From the NCBI RefSeq assembly GCF_022479115.1, contig NZ_CP092497.1, positions 7,192,001-7,256,000 of the forward strand: a DNA stretch of 64,000 nucleotides, given 5' to 3'. A program made the translations under genes and the position numbers. The DNA comes from Amycolatopsis sp. EV170708-02-1. Its GTDB lineage: Bacteria; Actinomycetota; Actinomycetes; Mycobacteriales; Pseudonocardiaceae. The notes below the pieces were generated by a model. It made no database searches and had not been told where the DNA came from. It saw nothing but the letters and a program-made list of their open reading frames with translations. Positions 34,210-44,003 of the stretch are shown piece after piece; the first letter of the stretch is position 1, and each line of letters begins with the position of its first letter.

Positions 34210-36582
34210 GTGAGCGTGCAGGGCCTGCAGACAGTCGAGCAGAAGATCGCCGAAGAACTCGGCGTGCGCGAAGGGCAGGTCAAGGCGGCCGTCGACCTGC
34301 TGGACGGCGGATCGACCGTGCCGTTCATCGCCCGGTACCGCAAAGAGGTCACCGGGATGCTGGACGACACCCAGCTCCGCACCCTCGAAGAACGCCTCCG
34401 CTACCTGCGGGAACTCGGCGAGCGCAAGGTCGCGGTGCTGGAGTCGATCCGCAGCCAGGGCAAGCTGGACGAGGCGCTCGAAGCGTCGATCATGGCGGCG
34501 GACACCAAGTCCCGCCTCGAAGACATCTACCTGCCGTACAAGCCCAAGCGGCGGACGAAGGCGATGATCGCCCGCGAGGCCGGCCTGGAGCCGCTCGCCG
34601 ACGGGCTGCTGAGCGACCCGAACACCGACCCGCAGGCCGCCGCCGCGGTGTTCGTCGACGCCGACAAGGGCGTCGCGGACGCGCAGGCCGCGCTGGACGG
34701 CGCCCGCGCGATCCTCGTCGAGCGCTTCGCCGAAGACGCCGACCTGATCGGCGAGCTGCGCGAGAAGATGTGGGCGGAAGGCCGCCTCGCTTCGAAGGTC
34801 CGTGACGGCAAGGCCGAAGAGGGCGCGAAGTTCTCCGACTACTTCGAGTTCTCCGAGCCCTACACCAAGCTCCCCTCACACCGGATCCTCGCGATGTTCC
34901 GCGGTGAGAAGGAGGAGATCCTCGACCTGTCGATGGAGTCGGAAGAGCCTTCGGAGGAGCCGAAGACCGGGCCGACCGAGTACGAGAACCGCATCGCCCA
35001 CAAGTTCGGCATCGCCAACGAAGGCCGACCGGCCGACAAGTGGCTCGGCGACACCGTCCGCTGGGCGTGGCGTACGAAGATCCTGCTGCACCTGGGGATC
35101 GACCTGCGGATGCGGCTGCGCCAGTCGGCCGAGGACGACGCCGTTCGCGTGTTCGCCGCGAACCTGCGCGACCTGCTGCTCGCCGCACCGGCGGGCACCC
35201 GCGCCACGATGGGCCTCGACCCGGGCTTCCGCACCGGCGTCAAGGTCGCCGTCGTCGACGCGACCGGCAAGGTCGTCGGCACACACGTGATCTACCCGCA
35301 CCAGCCCGCGAACAAATGGGACCAGTCCATCGCCGAACTGGCCGCGCTGTGCGCCCGGCACAAGGTGGACCTGATCTCGATCGGCAACGGCACCGCGTCC
35401 CGCGAGACCGACAAGCTCGCCGGCGAACTGATCAAGAAGCACCCGGAACTGAAGCTGACGAAGGCCGTCGTCTCGGAGGCGGGCGCGTCGGTCTACTCCG
35501 CGTCGGCGTTCGCTTCGCAGGAACTGCCGGGCATGGACGTCTCGCTACGCGGCGCGGTCTCCATCGCGCGCCGGCTGCAGGACCCGCTGGCGGAACTGGT
35601 GAAGATCGACCCGAAGTCGATCGGCGTCGGGCAGTACCAGCACGACCTGTCGGAGATCTCGCTGTCGCGTTCACTCGACGCGGTGGTCGAAGACTGCGTG
35701 AACGCCGTCGGCGTGGACGTCAACACGGCCTCGGCGCCGCTGCTGACCCGCGTCTCGGGCATCACGACGACGCTGGCGGAGAACATCGTCGCGCACCGCG
35801 ACGAGAACGGGCCGTTCAAGACCCGCAGCGGGCTCAAGGAGGTCGCGCGGCTCGGCCCGAAGGCCTTCGAGCAGTGCGCGGGCTTCCTCCGCATCCCGGA
35901 CGGCGACGACCCGCTCGACTCGTCCTCGGTGCACCCCGAGGCCTATCCGGTGGTGCGGCGCATCCTTTCGTCGACCGGCACGGACATCCGTTCGCTGATC
36001 GGCAACACGCGGACACTGCAGGCGCTGAAGCCGTCGGAATTCGTCGACGACACCTTCGGGCTCCCCACGGTGACCGACATCCTCGCCGAACTCGACAAAC
36101 CGGGCCGCGACCCGCGACCCGCGTTCAAGACCGCGACCTTCGCCGACGGCGTCGAGAAGATCGGCGACCTCAAGCCGGGGATGCGGCTGGAAGGTGTCGT
36201 GACGAACGTGGCCGCGTTCGGCGCGTTCATCGACGTCGGCGTGCACCAGGACGGGCTCGCGCACGTGTCGGCGCTGTCGAAGAACTTCGTCAAGGACCCG
36301 CGTGAGGTCGTGAAACCGGGCGACATCGTCAAGGTGAAGGTGCTGGAGGTCGACGTGCCGCGCAAGCGGATCTCGCTGACCCTGCGCCTCGACGACGAGC
36401 CCGGCAAGCCCGCTCGCGAAAACGGCGGTGGCGGCCGGGACCGCGGCCAGGGCGGCCAGCGTCAGGGCGGCGGCAACCGAGGCGGCCAGGGCGGCCGTGG
36501 CGGCGGCCGGGACCGCGGCGGGAACTCCGGTGGCGGCGGCGCCATGGCGGACGCGCTCCGGAAGGCCGGCTTCGGCAAGTAG
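34210..36582 (+). CDS. tex: Transcription accessory RNA-binding protein Tex
   Basis: A 790-residue Tex protein: helical N-terminal core ([15 protein letters not shown] near residue 35), RNase-H-like YqgF domain ([19 protein letters not shown], about 334-352), helix-hairpin-helix segments (about 500-570), and an S1 RNA-binding domain ([20 protein letters not shown], about 655-674). A 55-residue Gly/Arg-rich RGG-like tail follows before a short conserved end ([12 protein letters not shown]). Such tails are common in actinobacterial RNA-binding proteins. GTG 34210 has AGGAG 7 nt upstream; the longer upstream frame runs into the chitinase gene and is an artefact. Confidence 0.93.
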   Translation: MSVQGLQTVEQKIAEELGVREGQVKAAVDLLDGGSTVPFIARYRKEVTGMLDDTQLRTLEERLRYLRELGERKVAVLESIRSQGKLDEALEASIMAADTKSRLEDIYLPYKPKRRTKAMIAREAGLEPLADGLLSDPNTDPQAAAAVFVDADKGVADAQAALDGARAILVERFAEDADLIGELREKMWAEGRLASKVRDGKAEEGAKFSDYFEFSEPYTKLPSHRILAMFRGEKEEILDLSMESEEPSEEPKTGPTEYENRIAHKFGIANEGRPADKWLGDTVRWAWRTKILLHLGIDLRMRLRQSAEDDAVRVFAANLRDLLLAAPAGTRATMGLDPGFRTGVKVAVVDATGKVVGTHVIYPHQPANKWDQSIAELAALCARHKVDLISIGNGTASRETDKLAGELIKKHPELKLTKAVVSEAGASVYSASAFASQELPGMDVSLRGAVSIARRLQDPLAELVKIDPKSIGVGQYQHDLSEISLSRSLDAVVEDCVNAVGVDVNTASAPLLTRVSGITTTLAENIVAHRDENGPFKTRSGLKEVARLGPKAFEQCAGFLRIPDGDDPLDSSSVHPEAYPVVRRILSSTGTDIRSLIGNTRTLQALKPSEFVDDTFGLPTVTDILAELDKPGRDPRPAFKTATFADGVEKIGDLKPGMRLEGVVTNVAAFGAFIDVGVHQDGLAHVSALSKNFVKDPREVVKPGDIVKVKVLEVDVPRKRISLTLRLDDEPGKPARENGGGGRDRGQGGQRQGGGNRGGQGGRGGGRDRGGNSGGGGAMADALRKAGFGK

Positions 36583-36586
36583 AGCT

Positions 36587-36665
36587 GCTGAAGGGCGCTT
36601 TCCCCGCATGCGATGCGGGGAAAGCGCCCTTCACCGCGTCGGATGCGGGGAAAGCGTCCTTCAGC
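36587..36665. repeat. Inverted repeat, same family as 25459-25537
   Basis: GCTGAAGGGCGCTTTCCCCG... forms a strong hairpin with the complementary half ending at 36636, followed by a second half-copy ending in GTCCTTCAGC. It fills the whole 83-base gap between the convergent tex and acyl-CoA dehydrogenase stops. The likely role is bidirectional termination. Confidence 0.8.
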
Positions 36666-38396
36666 TCACGGGTTCATCGCGTAGGCGCCGGAGAGATCGC
36701 GGACCAGGGACCACACGTGGTCGAAACGGTCCGCGTCGACCACCGGCTTCCGGATCGAAGCGAGCGCCAGCGCCTGCTGCGCCTCGGTCGAGGACGACTT
36801 CCCGTGCAGGTCGATCGCCGCGACGCTGAAGTCCTGCACCAGCACGGCGAAGATCTGGTCGACGACCTCGGTCTCGATCCCGGTGATCTCCGCCTGCTCC
36901 AGCACCAGCTGCCCGTACACGACCAGCGTGAACAGCTCGGTCAGCGCGAGGCCGAAGTCGAGGTCCTGCTGCTGCGCCTCGTCCGGGGCCGCGTCGGTGA
37001 ACAGCTTCACCAGAGCCTCGGCCTGTTCGGTGAACCGGGCGACGTTCGGGATCGCGGACGCCTTGGCGTAGGCCTCGCGCCAGTCGTGGAACCGCACCTT
37101 GGACAGCCCGCGCGCGGGGCCCTGGCGGAAGAGGAACTCGTCGTCCGCCGCGTCGGAGCGGGTCGGCACCGGCTCGTACGCCTGCGGCGCGAACAGGTAC
37201 GCGGGAACGAACTTCGCGATCAGCGCGAGGTTCACCGCCACCGTGCCTTCGAGCTTCGGCAGGCCGTCGATGTCGTTCTTCGACATCGCGAGATAGGTGT
37301 CGGCCTCGAAACCCTTGGCCGCCACCACGTCCGCGACCAGGCCGATGACCTTCTGCGCCTCGGTGGTCACCTTCATCTTGGTGATCGGGTTGAACAGCAG
37401 GTACCGGCGGTCGTCCGCGTTCGCGCTGCGGAAGTAGTCCACCGCGCGGTCGGAGAACAGCTTCATCGCGACGAGCCGCGCGTACGCCTCCACGAATTCC
37501 CGGCGCACGTGCGGGAAGTCGGTGACCTTCTTGCCGTAGAGCACCCGGTTGTGCGCGTGCGTGATCGCCTCGTACAGCGAGTGCGTCGACATCCCGATGC
37601 CGCCGAAGCACAGGTTGAACTTGCCGATGTTGACCGTGTTCAGCGCCGCGGAGAACGCTTCGGCGCCGACGTGCAGAATGTCCTCTTCGGACACCGGGTA
37701 GTCGTTCAGCTCGAACTCGGCGACGTACATCTGCGACGGCACGACGTTCTTCACCACGCGGTAGTTCGGGTGTTCCGAGTCCGCGTAGAAGAACACGTAC
37801 TGGTCCGGGCCCTCGACACCGTCGATACGGCCGAACACCGACACGGTCCGCGCACAGTTTCCGTTGCCGATGTAGTACTTCGACCCGTTCGCGCGGTAGC
37901 CGCCCTTGCCGTCCGGGGTGAGCACGAGATCCGACGAGTAGATGTCGGCACCATGGTCCTTTTCGGACAGTCCGAACGCGGCGACGCCACCGGCCGCGAG
38001 CGAGTCCGCCGCGCGTTTGCGGGCGGCCTCGTTCGCGCTCTGCCACACCGGGCCCAGGCCGAGGATGGTGACCTGCCACGGGTACCAGTAGTTCAAGCCG
38101 TAGAAACCGAGGATTTCCGACAGGGCCGCGACCCGCGCGGTGTCCCAGCGCTTGTCGGGATTCCCCTCGGCGTTGGCGCCGGGAGTGAGGAACGTCGAGA
38201 ACAGGCCTTCCTTGCCCGCGAACTCGATGAAGTCCGCGTAGAAGGTCCGGTCGTGGTAGTCCTCGACGAGCTTGCGTTTGCCACGCTGTTCGAACCACTC
38301 GATGGTGGCACGCAACAGGCGACGCGTCTCCGGGTCGAACTGCTGGGGGTCGTACCCACCCGGGTTCAGCAACAACGCGGTCGCCTTTTCGCTCAT
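36666..38396 (-). CDS. Acyl-CoA dehydrogenase family protein
   Basis: A 576-residue flavoprotein, longer than classical acyl-CoA dehydrogenases because of C- and N-terminal extensions. The FAD/substrate segment AFGLSEKDHGADIYSSDL (about residues 142-159) and YIGNGNCARTVSVFGR (about 177) match the family, as does the middle-domain FNLCFGGIGMSTHSLYEAIT. It probably acts in beta-oxidation or the breakdown of an unusual acyl-CoA. ATG 38396 has AGGAG upstream, and the GTG two codons earlier overlaps that site. It lies 25 bases after the beta-lactamase-fold gene on the same strand and may be cotranscribed. Confidence 0.88.
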   Translation of the reverse strand: MSEKATALLLNPGGYDPQQFDPETRRLLRATIEWFEQRGKRKLVEDYHDRTFYADFIEFAGKEGLFSTFLTPGANAEGNPDKRWDTARVAALSEILGFYGLNYWYPWQVTILGLGPVWQSANEAARKRAADSLAAGGVAAFGLSEKDHGADIYSSDLVLTPDGKGGYRANGSKYYIGNGNCARTVSVFGRIDGVEGPDQYVFFYADSEHPNYRVVKNVVPSQMYVAEFELNDYPVSEEDILHVGAEAFSAALNTVNIGKFNLCFGGIGMSTHSLYEAITHAHNRVLYGKKVTDFPHVRREFVEAYARLVAMKLFSDRAVDYFRSANADDRRYLLFNPITKMKVTTEAQKVIGLVADVVAAKGFEADTYLAMSKNDIDGLPKLEGTVAVNLALIAKFVPAYLFAPQAYEPVPTRSDAADDEFLFRQGPARGLSKVRFHDWREAYAKASAIPNVARFTEQAEALVKLFTDAAPDEAQQQDLDFGLALTELFTLVVYGQLVLEQAEITGIETEVVDQIFAVLVQDFSVAAIDLHGKSSSTEAQQALALASIRKPVVDADRFDHVWSLVRDLSGAYAMNP

Positions 38397-38421
38397 GGTC
38401 ACTCCTGGTCAGCCGAAGTTA

Positions 38422-39759
38422 CTACCCGGTAACCGTAGCGCCTCGCTTCGCCGTCCGGCCACCGAACTCGACCGAAGTCACCCGTCCACGCTCGTCGCGC
38501 AGGAACCGCGCGGTGGGCTTGCGGGTGTCCGCGGCCGGGGCGATCGCGTCTCCGCCGACGAACACGGCCTCGAACGGCGGAGGCGACGGGAAGTCCTCGA
38601 TCTCGGCGACCAGCTGGGCCCAGAGGGCGCCGTCCCGGTCGCTGACCACGAACGCCAGGTCACCGGTCTGGTAGCGGCCCAGGTACTCGGCGAGGTCCGG
38701 CTGGGCCACAGGCGGAGGGCTCACGAGCGGAGGCAGCCCGACCACGTGCTCCAGGCACCAGTCGACGATCTTGGCGCCCAGCGCGGACCCGCCCGCGCTG
38801 TTGGTCAGCACCGTGACGGCGAAATCGTGCTCCGGCAAGGTCACGAAATCCGACAGCTGCAGATTGCTCACGTTGCCGCCGTGCCGGACCAGCCGGGCCT
38901 CGCCGTGGGTGGTGTGCAGCCAGCTCAGCCCGACCTCCTCGAACCGCAGCGCGGCCTTGCGCTGCGGCGCGCGCATGAGGTCGCGGGTGGCCTCGCTGAG
39001 CGGCGGTTTCCCCTCGGCCTCGCCGGTGAGAAAGAACCGCGCCCACTTCAGCTGGTCGCCCGCCGTCGACCACAGGCCGCCGCTCGCGCTGTCGGCCCGG
39101 GTCAGGCCGACGGTGTGCTCGACCGCCGGCCCGCCGTCACGCAGCACGTGACCGACGGCGTGACGGCGCGTGAGCACCTCCCACGGCAGGTAATACGACT
39201 CGGTCATGCCCAGCGGTTCGAGCAGCCGGGCACGCACGACGTCCTCGAAGGCCTCGCCGGTCGCCACCTCGACGACCCGCCCGGCCAGCTGGAACCCGGC
39301 GTTGCAGTAGGAGAACACCTCACCGGGCGCGAAGTTCTGCGGGAGGTCGCCGAACCGCGCGATCGCGAGGGCCAGCGCGTCGTCACCCCACCCGGTGGTG
39401 AAGTCCACGTCGCCGAGGAACCCGGCCGAATGCGTGAGCAGATGGCGCAGGGTCACCGTCTTCCGCGCCACCGGATCCGCCAGCGGGAGATCGGGAAGGT
39501 GCTCGACGACCGGCCGGTCCAGGTCCAGCGTCCCGTCTTCGACCAGCGCCATGACGGCGGCCGCGGCGAACGTCTTGCTGGTGGAGCCGATCATGAACAA
39601 CGTGCCGGGATCGACCGGGAGCCCGGTGTCCACACTGGACACTCCGGTGGCGAACACCGACTCCTCGCCCCGGTACGTCACCCCCACCACGGCCCCGGGG
39701 ACGCTCGCGCGACGCGCCTCCTCGTCGAGCACCCCTTGCAGTTCCTGAACGTTCGACAC
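38422..39759 (-). CDS. Serine hydrolase, class C beta-lactamase fold
   Basis: A 445-residue protein of the AmpC/EstB-like family with nucleophile motif STSK (residues 59-62), YCN (151-153) and a third motif region RHGGN (about 296). The C-terminal 110 residues form an extra beta-domain seen in esterase and peptidase members. No signal peptide is present, so a cytoplasmic esterase or amidase is more likely than a drug-hydrolysing beta-lactamase. It lies upstream of the acyl-CoA dehydrogenase in the same direction and divergent from the helicase. Confidence 0.85.
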   Translation of the reverse strand: MSNVQELQGVLDEEARRASVPGAVVGVTYRGEESVFATGVSSVDTGLPVDPGTLFMIGSTSKTFAAAAVMALVEDGTLDLDRPVVEHLPDLPLADPVARKTVTLRHLLTHSAGFLGDVDFTTGWGDDALALAIARFGDLPQNFAPGEVFSYCNAGFQLAGRVVEVATGEAFEDVVRARLLEPLGMTESYYLPWEVLTRRHAVGHVLRDGGPAVEHTVGLTRADSASGGLWSTAGDQLKWARFFLTGEAEGKPPLSEATRDLMRAPQRKAALRFEEVGLSWLHTTHGEARLVRHGGNVSNLQLSDFVTLPEHDFAVTVLTNSAGGSALGAKIVDWCLEHVVGLPPLVSPPPVAQPDLAEYLGRYQTGDLAFVVSDRDGALWAQLVAEIEDFPSPPPFEAVFVGGDAIAPAADTRKPTARFLRDERGRVTSVEFGGRTAKRGATVTG

Positions 39760-39885
39760 CCGTGTCCCCTTTCGTACCGGTCAGGCCAGCGTTCCACCGC
39801 GAGGCCGGGTCCGGCTCGTACGAACCGACGAACATCACCGGGCCGGTGCGGGCGATATCACGTAGCCCGGGAGATCACGACCCAG

Positions 39886-40027
39886 TACACTGGACGACGC
39901 GGTCCGCTCAGTTCTGCCTCGGGCCGCGTTTCGTTGTCGAAGACCACGCGCCGCGGCCCCCCGAGGTCTGCGCCGGGCAGGACAACCGTTTCTACTCTTA
40001 CGGAGATACCAGGGCGCCCGTGCGCCC
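39886..40027 (+). promoter_or_regulatory. Promoter and structured leader of the helicase gene
   Basis: A TACACT -10-type box (39886-39891) predicts a leader of about 138 nt before ATG 40036. A perfect hairpin GGGCGC-CCGT-GCGCCC (40012-40027) ends eight bases before the start codon, and no Shine-Dalgarno is visible between. Temperature- or protein-responsive control of a DEAD-box mRNA is possible but inferred only. Confidence 0.45.
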
Positions 40028-40035
40028 ACACGCTT

Positions 40036-41691
40036 ATGAGCACACCTACTTTCACCGAACTCGGCCTGCCCAAGACCCTCGTCGACGCACTCGCCGAACA
40101 GGGCGTCACCAGCCCGTTCCCGATCCAGGCCGCCACGCTGCCGCATTCGCTGGCCGGCCGGGACGTCCTCGGCCGCGGCCGCACCGGCTCCGGCAAGACG
40201 TACGGCTTCGTGCTGCCCGTCCTCGCCCGGCTCGCCGAGGGCCCGACGCGGCGCCGCCCCGGCCGCCCGCGCGCGCTGGTCCTGGCGCCGACGCGCGAGC
40301 TGGCGACCCAGATCGAGGCGTCGTTCCTGCCGCTGGCCAAACCGCTCGGCCTCAAGGTCACCACGATCTTCGGCGGGGTCAGCCCGAACCCGCAGATCAC
40401 CCGCCTGCGTGACGGCGTGGACATCGTCGTCGCCTGCCCCGGTCGCCTCGCCGACCACATGCGCTCGGGCGAGGCGAAACTCGACCACGTCGAGATCACC
40501 GTGCTGGACGAGGCCGACCACATGGCCGACCTCGGCTTCCTGCCCGACGTGCGGCGCATCATGGCCGAGACCCCGGAGCGCGGGCAGCGGCTGCTGTTCT
40601 CCGCGACCCTCGACGCGGGCGTCGACGTGCTGGTCAAGCGGTTCATGCACGACCCGGTGACGCACAGCGTCGACTCGGCGCAGTCGCCGGTCTCGACCAT
40701 GAAGCACCACGTGCTGCATCTGGAGGAGACCCACCGGCTGCCGGTGCTGATCGACCTCACCGCCGCCCCGGGCCGCACCCTGGTGTTCACCCGGACGAAG
40801 CACCGCGCCAAGCAGCTGACGCGCAAGCTCATGGCCTCCGGTGTGCCGGCGGTCGAACTGCACGGCAACCTCGGTCAGACGGCGCGGACCCGCAACCTGG
40901 AGGCGTTCGCGTCCGGCGCGGCGAAGACGCTAGTCGCGACCGACATCGCCGCGCGCGGTATCCACGTCGACGACGTCACGCTCGTCATCCACGCCGACCC
41001 GCCGGTCGAACACAAGGCGTACCTGCACCGGTCCGGCCGGACGGCGCGGGCCGGGGCGTCCGGCACCGTCGTCACGCTGATGACCGACGCGCAGGTCGGC
41101 GACGTCCGCGACCTCACCCGCAAGGCCGGTATCAAGCCGACCACGACGCAGCTCGGCCCCGGCCACCCGCTGCTGTCGGAGCTGGCGCCCGGTGAGCGTT
41201 CGTTCACCGCGTCGCCGCGGCGGCCGATCGTGGACACGCGGCCGAAGAAGGTCACCGCTTCCGGTGAGGCCATCCCGGCCAGGGGCGAGGACGAGGACCG
41301 TCCGGCCCGCGGCGGGCGCGGTGCCCGTGGTGGTCGTGGCCGTGGTCCCTCGGCCGGTGGCCGTGGTCCCTCGGCCGGTGGCCGTGGTGCTTCCGGCGGA
41401 CGTCGCGGTGGCTCCTCGGACGGCCGTTCGCGTCAGCCCCGTACCGAAGGCGACCGTCGCGGCGCTTCCGCGGGCCAGGGCCGTCGCGCGGCCGAGCCCA
41501 CCGGACGTCGCGAAGGCGCGCCCAAGGGCGGCCAAGGCCGCCGCGCCGCCGCCGAGTCACAGCCGCGCCGCGGCTCCGGCGCGTCGAAGTCGCAATCCTC
41601 GCGGAACCAGTCCGGCGGTGCTCCGGCCCGCCGTGGCGGTGCCGCCGCGTTCTCCTCGGGAACCCGCGCCGGCTCGCGCCGCTCGCGCTAG
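40036..41691 (+). CDS. DEAD-box RNA helicase with GR-rich tail
   Basis: A 551-residue RNA helicase. It has a Q-motif (FPIQAATLP), Walker A GRTGSGKT (about residues 48-55), PTRELA, DEAD (LDEADHM, about 158), SAT (FSATLD), the VATDIAARGIHVDDV segment and HRSGRTARAG in the second RecA domain. From about residue 395 a long Gly/Arg/Ser-rich repeat tail follows (repeated GRGPSAGG), likely to bind RNA and promote condensates. RhlE/DeaD-like proteins work in ribosome assembly and RNA decay. ATG 40036 is chosen by homology (MSTPTFTELGLP); the leader is unusual. Confidence 0.92.
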   Translation: MSTPTFTELGLPKTLVDALAEQGVTSPFPIQAATLPHSLAGRDVLGRGRTGSGKTYGFVLPVLARLAEGPTRRRPGRPRALVLAPTRELATQIEASFLPLAKPLGLKVTTIFGGVSPNPQITRLRDGVDIVVACPGRLADHMRSGEAKLDHVEITVLDEADHMADLGFLPDVRRIMAETPERGQRLLFSATLDAGVDVLVKRFMHDPVTHSVDSAQSPVSTMKHHVLHLEETHRLPVLIDLTAAPGRTLVFTRTKHRAKQLTRKLMASGVPAVELHGNLGQTARTRNLEAFASGAAKTLVATDIAARGIHVDDVTLVIHADPPVEHKAYLHRSGRTARAGASGTVVTLMTDAQVGDVRDLTRKAGIKPTTTQLGPGHPLLSELAPGERSFTASPRRPIVDTRPKKVTASGEAIPARGEDEDRPARGGRGARGGRGRGPSAGGRGPSAGGRGASGGRRGGSSDGRSRQPRTEGDRRGASAGQGRRAAEPTGRREGAPKGGQGRRAAAESQPRRGSGASKSQSSRNQSGGAPARRGGAAAFSSGTRAGSRRSR

Positions 41692-41716
41692 CTCTCCCGG
41701 CCCCTTCACGCGAGTC

Positions 41717-41937
41717 CCGGCGGACGACACACACGTGTCGTCCGCCGGATCACGCGTGTCGTCCATCCGATCACACGTGCCGTCCGCCGGATCACGCGTG
41801 CTTGAAGCCGTAACTCGCGTGCCTGAAGGCGTAACTCGCGTGCTTGAAGGCGTAACTCGCGTGCTTGGAGCCGGATCACGGAGTTACGTCTCCAAGCACG
41901 CGAGTCACATCCCTGAGCACGCGAGTTACGGCTCTGC
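41717..41937. repeat. Composite inverted and tandem repeat cluster
   Basis: Between the convergent helicase and desaturase genes lies a perfect palindrome with 14-bp arms (CCGGCGGACGACAC, 41717-41748). Degenerate copies of CACGCGTGTCGTCC follow, then four tandem 21-bp units GCGTGCTTGAAGGCGTAACT(C) starting at 41796, 41817, 41838 and 41859. Inverted copies of the same unit then run to the desaturase stop. The whole can fold into a large stem. A related cluster is at 61560-61668. Confidence 0.8.
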
Positions 41938-42870
41938 TCACGCGTGGCGGGCGGCGGCGCGGGCTTCGGCGGCCGCGCGACGCTCTTCGAAGCGCGAAGC
42001 CTGGGTGTCGAGGGCCTTCAGGAACTGGTCGAGCTCGTCCCGCGCCTTCTCCCCCACCTCGCCGAGCCCTTCGAGCTCGAAGATCTTCCACTGCCGCAGC
42101 AACGGCCAGATCACCTCGTCGTGGTGGATCCGCAGGTCGTAGATGCCCGCCTTCGCGATCAGCGCGGCCTTTCGCACGAAGCTCGGGATCACCGCGCCCG
42201 GCATCTGGAACTGGACGACCTCGTCGGTGATGGCGCGCATCATCGCGTCGGGTGAAAGCTCCAGCGACGCCTGCACCAGGTTCCGGTAGAAGAGCATGTG
42301 CAGGTTCTCGTCCATCGCGACCCGCGCGAGCAGCTTCTCGCACAACGGATCCTGCGTGTACTTCCCGGTGTTGCGGTGCGAGATCCGCGTCGCCAGCTCC
42401 TGGAACGACACGTACGCGAAGACGTTCAGCAGCGCCTTGTCGCCACTGTCGTACCCCGCCTCCATGGTCTGCATCCGCATACGCTCCAGCTCGACCGGAT
42501 CGACCGCGCGCGTCACCAGCAGATAGTCGCGGATGCAGATGCCGTGGCGGCCCTCCTCGGCGGTCCAGCGGTGCACCCACGTGCCCCACGCGCCGTCGCG
42601 GCCGAAGGCGCGCTCGATCTCGCGGTGATAGCTCGGCAGGTTGTCCTCGGTGAGGAGGTTGACCTCCAGGGACGTCCGCGCGATCGGCGACACCCGCGAC
42701 TGCCCGGGATCCCACGCCTCGCCGCCGAGGTCGGCGAAGTTCCGGCCCTCGTCCCACGGCACGTACTCGTGCGGCATCCATTCCTTGGCGACCGAGAGAT
42801 GCCGGTTGAGGTTCTCCTCGACCGTCCCTTCGAGCTCGAGCATCAGCCGGGTGGTTTCGGGGACCGCCAT
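41938..42870 (-). CDS. desA: Acyl-[ACP] desaturase, DesA type
   Basis: A 310-residue soluble diiron desaturase of the fatty-acid desaturase 2 family. The two iron-binding ExxH motifs are seen as EEGRH (Glu106/His109) and DENLH (Glu188/His191). It introduces a double bond into ACP-bound acyl chains for membrane or mycolate-type lipids, as mycobacterial DesA1/DesA2 do. ATG 42870 has GGAAGGAC upstream. A 31-bp perfect palindrome lies in the promoter, indicating tight repressor control. The last residues are encoded next to the repeat cluster. Confidence 0.92.
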   Translation of the reverse strand: MAVPETTRLMLELEGTVEENLNRHLSVAKEWMPHEYVPWDEGRNFADLGGEAWDPGQSRVSPIARTSLEVNLLTEDNLPSYHREIERAFGRDGAWGTWVHRWTAEEGRHGICIRDYLLVTRAVDPVELERMRMQTMEAGYDSGDKALLNVFAYVSFQELATRISHRNTGKYTQDPLCEKLLARVAMDENLHMLFYRNLVQASLELSPDAMMRAITDEVVQFQMPGAVIPSFVRKAALIAKAGIYDLRIHHDEVIWPLLRQWKIFELEGLGEVGEKARDELDQFLKALDTQASRFEERRAAAEARAAARHA

Positions 42871-42903
42871 GCGTTTCGTCCTTCCAGGGTACGGAAAACG
42901 CTA

Positions 42904-42934
42904 CCTACGACACCGTAACTTACGGTGTCGTAGG
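42904..42934. promoter_or_regulatory. 31-bp perfect palindrome, operator of desA
   Basis: CCTACGACACCGTAA and its exact complement flank a single central base. It lies 34 bases upstream of the desaturase start with a TACCCT -10-type box (42892-42887, minus strand) between. Perfect long dyads containing TACGGTGTCGTA-like halves are typical of TetR-family lipid regulators. No cognate regulator is adjacent. Confidence 0.75.
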
Positions 42935-42959
42935 TTTGCCACCCGCGGAAGGTGAACGC

Positions 42960-43976
42960 TCAGGAGCCGGGGACGGCCGCCACCTTCGGCACCAGCTGCT
43001 CGATCGCGTACGGGATGCTCAGCACGGTGTTGAACGAGATCGCGGCGCCCACCGGCGGATTCTCGTAGGTGATGAACAGATCCCGCTTCTCCGCCGACAC
43101 CTTCAGCTTCCGGTACACCGGATCGGCCCGCACCCGGGCCTCGGCGCCGACGTCGGAGTTCAGCCACACCAGGCGGTCCGCGTCGAACAGGTCGAACCGC
43201 TCCGACGTGACCTCCACGACGTTGTTCTCCGGTTTGCTCAGCGCCTTGACCGGCTCGAAGGGCCGGAAGCCCAGCTCGGTCATGAAGATCATCTTCGGGT
43301 CGGTCGTGGTGAACGCGGAGAACTTGCCCGCCTCGAAGGTGTCGGCGACGACCATCGTCAGCTTCGCGAATTCGGGGTGTTCCGCCCGCGCCCGCGCGAA
43401 GCGGCTGTCGATTCCGGCGATCAGCTCGTCCGCTTTCCGCGGCAGCCCCAGCGCGCGGCCGACCATCCGGGTCGTCTCCTGCCACGGCGCCGCGTAGTCC
43501 GCGTACTTCGGCGGCTGCGCGACGACCGGAGCGAGCTGCGTGAGCTTGTCGTACTGCTCCTTCTTCATCCCGCTGTACTGGGCGAGGATCAGATCCGGCT
43601 TCAGCGCGGCGATCTTCTCGAAGTTGTAGTCGTCGCGCTCGCCGACGATCTCCGGCGCCTTGTCGCCCCAGCGCGCCTGGGTCCACGGCCACTTCCCGTA
43701 GGGCCGCTCCTTGAACCAGTCGACGGCGCCGACCGGCCGGATCCCGAGCGCCAGCACGGCGTCATGGTCGGACAGGCCGAGCGTGACGATCCGCGACGGC
43801 TGCTTCTCGACCGTCGTCGACCCGTACTTGTGCTCGACGGTCACCGGGAAGGTGCCGCGGGCCTCCGGCGGCACCAGGGTTTCGTCGGCCGAGTGCGAAG
43901 AACCGCAACCCGCCACCAGCAACGACATCATCAGCGCGGTCAGGAACGCCTTGACCCGCACCCCAGGAACAGACAT
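42960..43976 (-). CDS. Iron-siderophore binding lipoprotein
   Basis: A 338-residue substrate-binding protein of the FepB/FhuD (class III) type with a lipoprotein signal (LVAGC, Cys24). The fold's two lobes are recognisable: PSRIVTLGLSDHDAVLALGI (about residues 60-79) and the C-terminal half with NNVVEVTSERFDLFDADRLV. It would bind ferric siderophores for an importer whose permease and ATPase are not next to it. A TAGCCT -10 box 7 nt before ATG suggests a leaderless mRNA separate from the upstream importer operon. Confidence 0.88.
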   Translation of the reverse strand: MSVPGVRVKAFLTALMMSLLVAGCGSSHSADETLVPPEARGTFPVTVEHKYGSTTVEKQPSRIVTLGLSDHDAVLALGIRPVGAVDWFKERPYGKWPWTQARWGDKAPEIVGERDDYNFEKIAALKPDLILAQYSGMKKEQYDKLTQLAPVVAQPPKYADYAAPWQETTRMVGRALGLPRKADELIAGIDSRFARARAEHPEFAKLTMVVADTFEAGKFSAFTTTDPKMIFMTELGFRPFEPVKALSKPENNVVEVTSERFDLFDADRLVWLNSDVGAEARVRADPVYRKLKVSAEKRDLFITYENPPVGAAISFNTVLSIPYAIEQLVPKVAAVPGS

Positions 43977-43983
43977 GCGGGTA

Positions 43984-43993
43984 AGGCTAGCCT
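43984..43993 (-). promoter_or_regulatory. -10 box overlapping an iron-box-like palindrome
   Basis: AGGCTAGCCT is a perfect 10-bp palindrome containing the TAGCCT -10 box and matches nine of ten bases of the 3' part of the IdeR/DmdR iron box (AGGCTAACCT). The rest of the 19-bp consensus is poorly kept, so iron control is only a suggestion. Confidence 0.4.
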
Positions 43994-44003
43994 GTCCAAA
44001 GTC

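Noticed and set aside
38422..39759. Antibiotic-resistance beta-lactamase
   Set aside because: The fold and STSK motif are present, but there is no export signal and the C-terminal domain resembles esterase/peptidase members, so a drug-resistance role is not supported.
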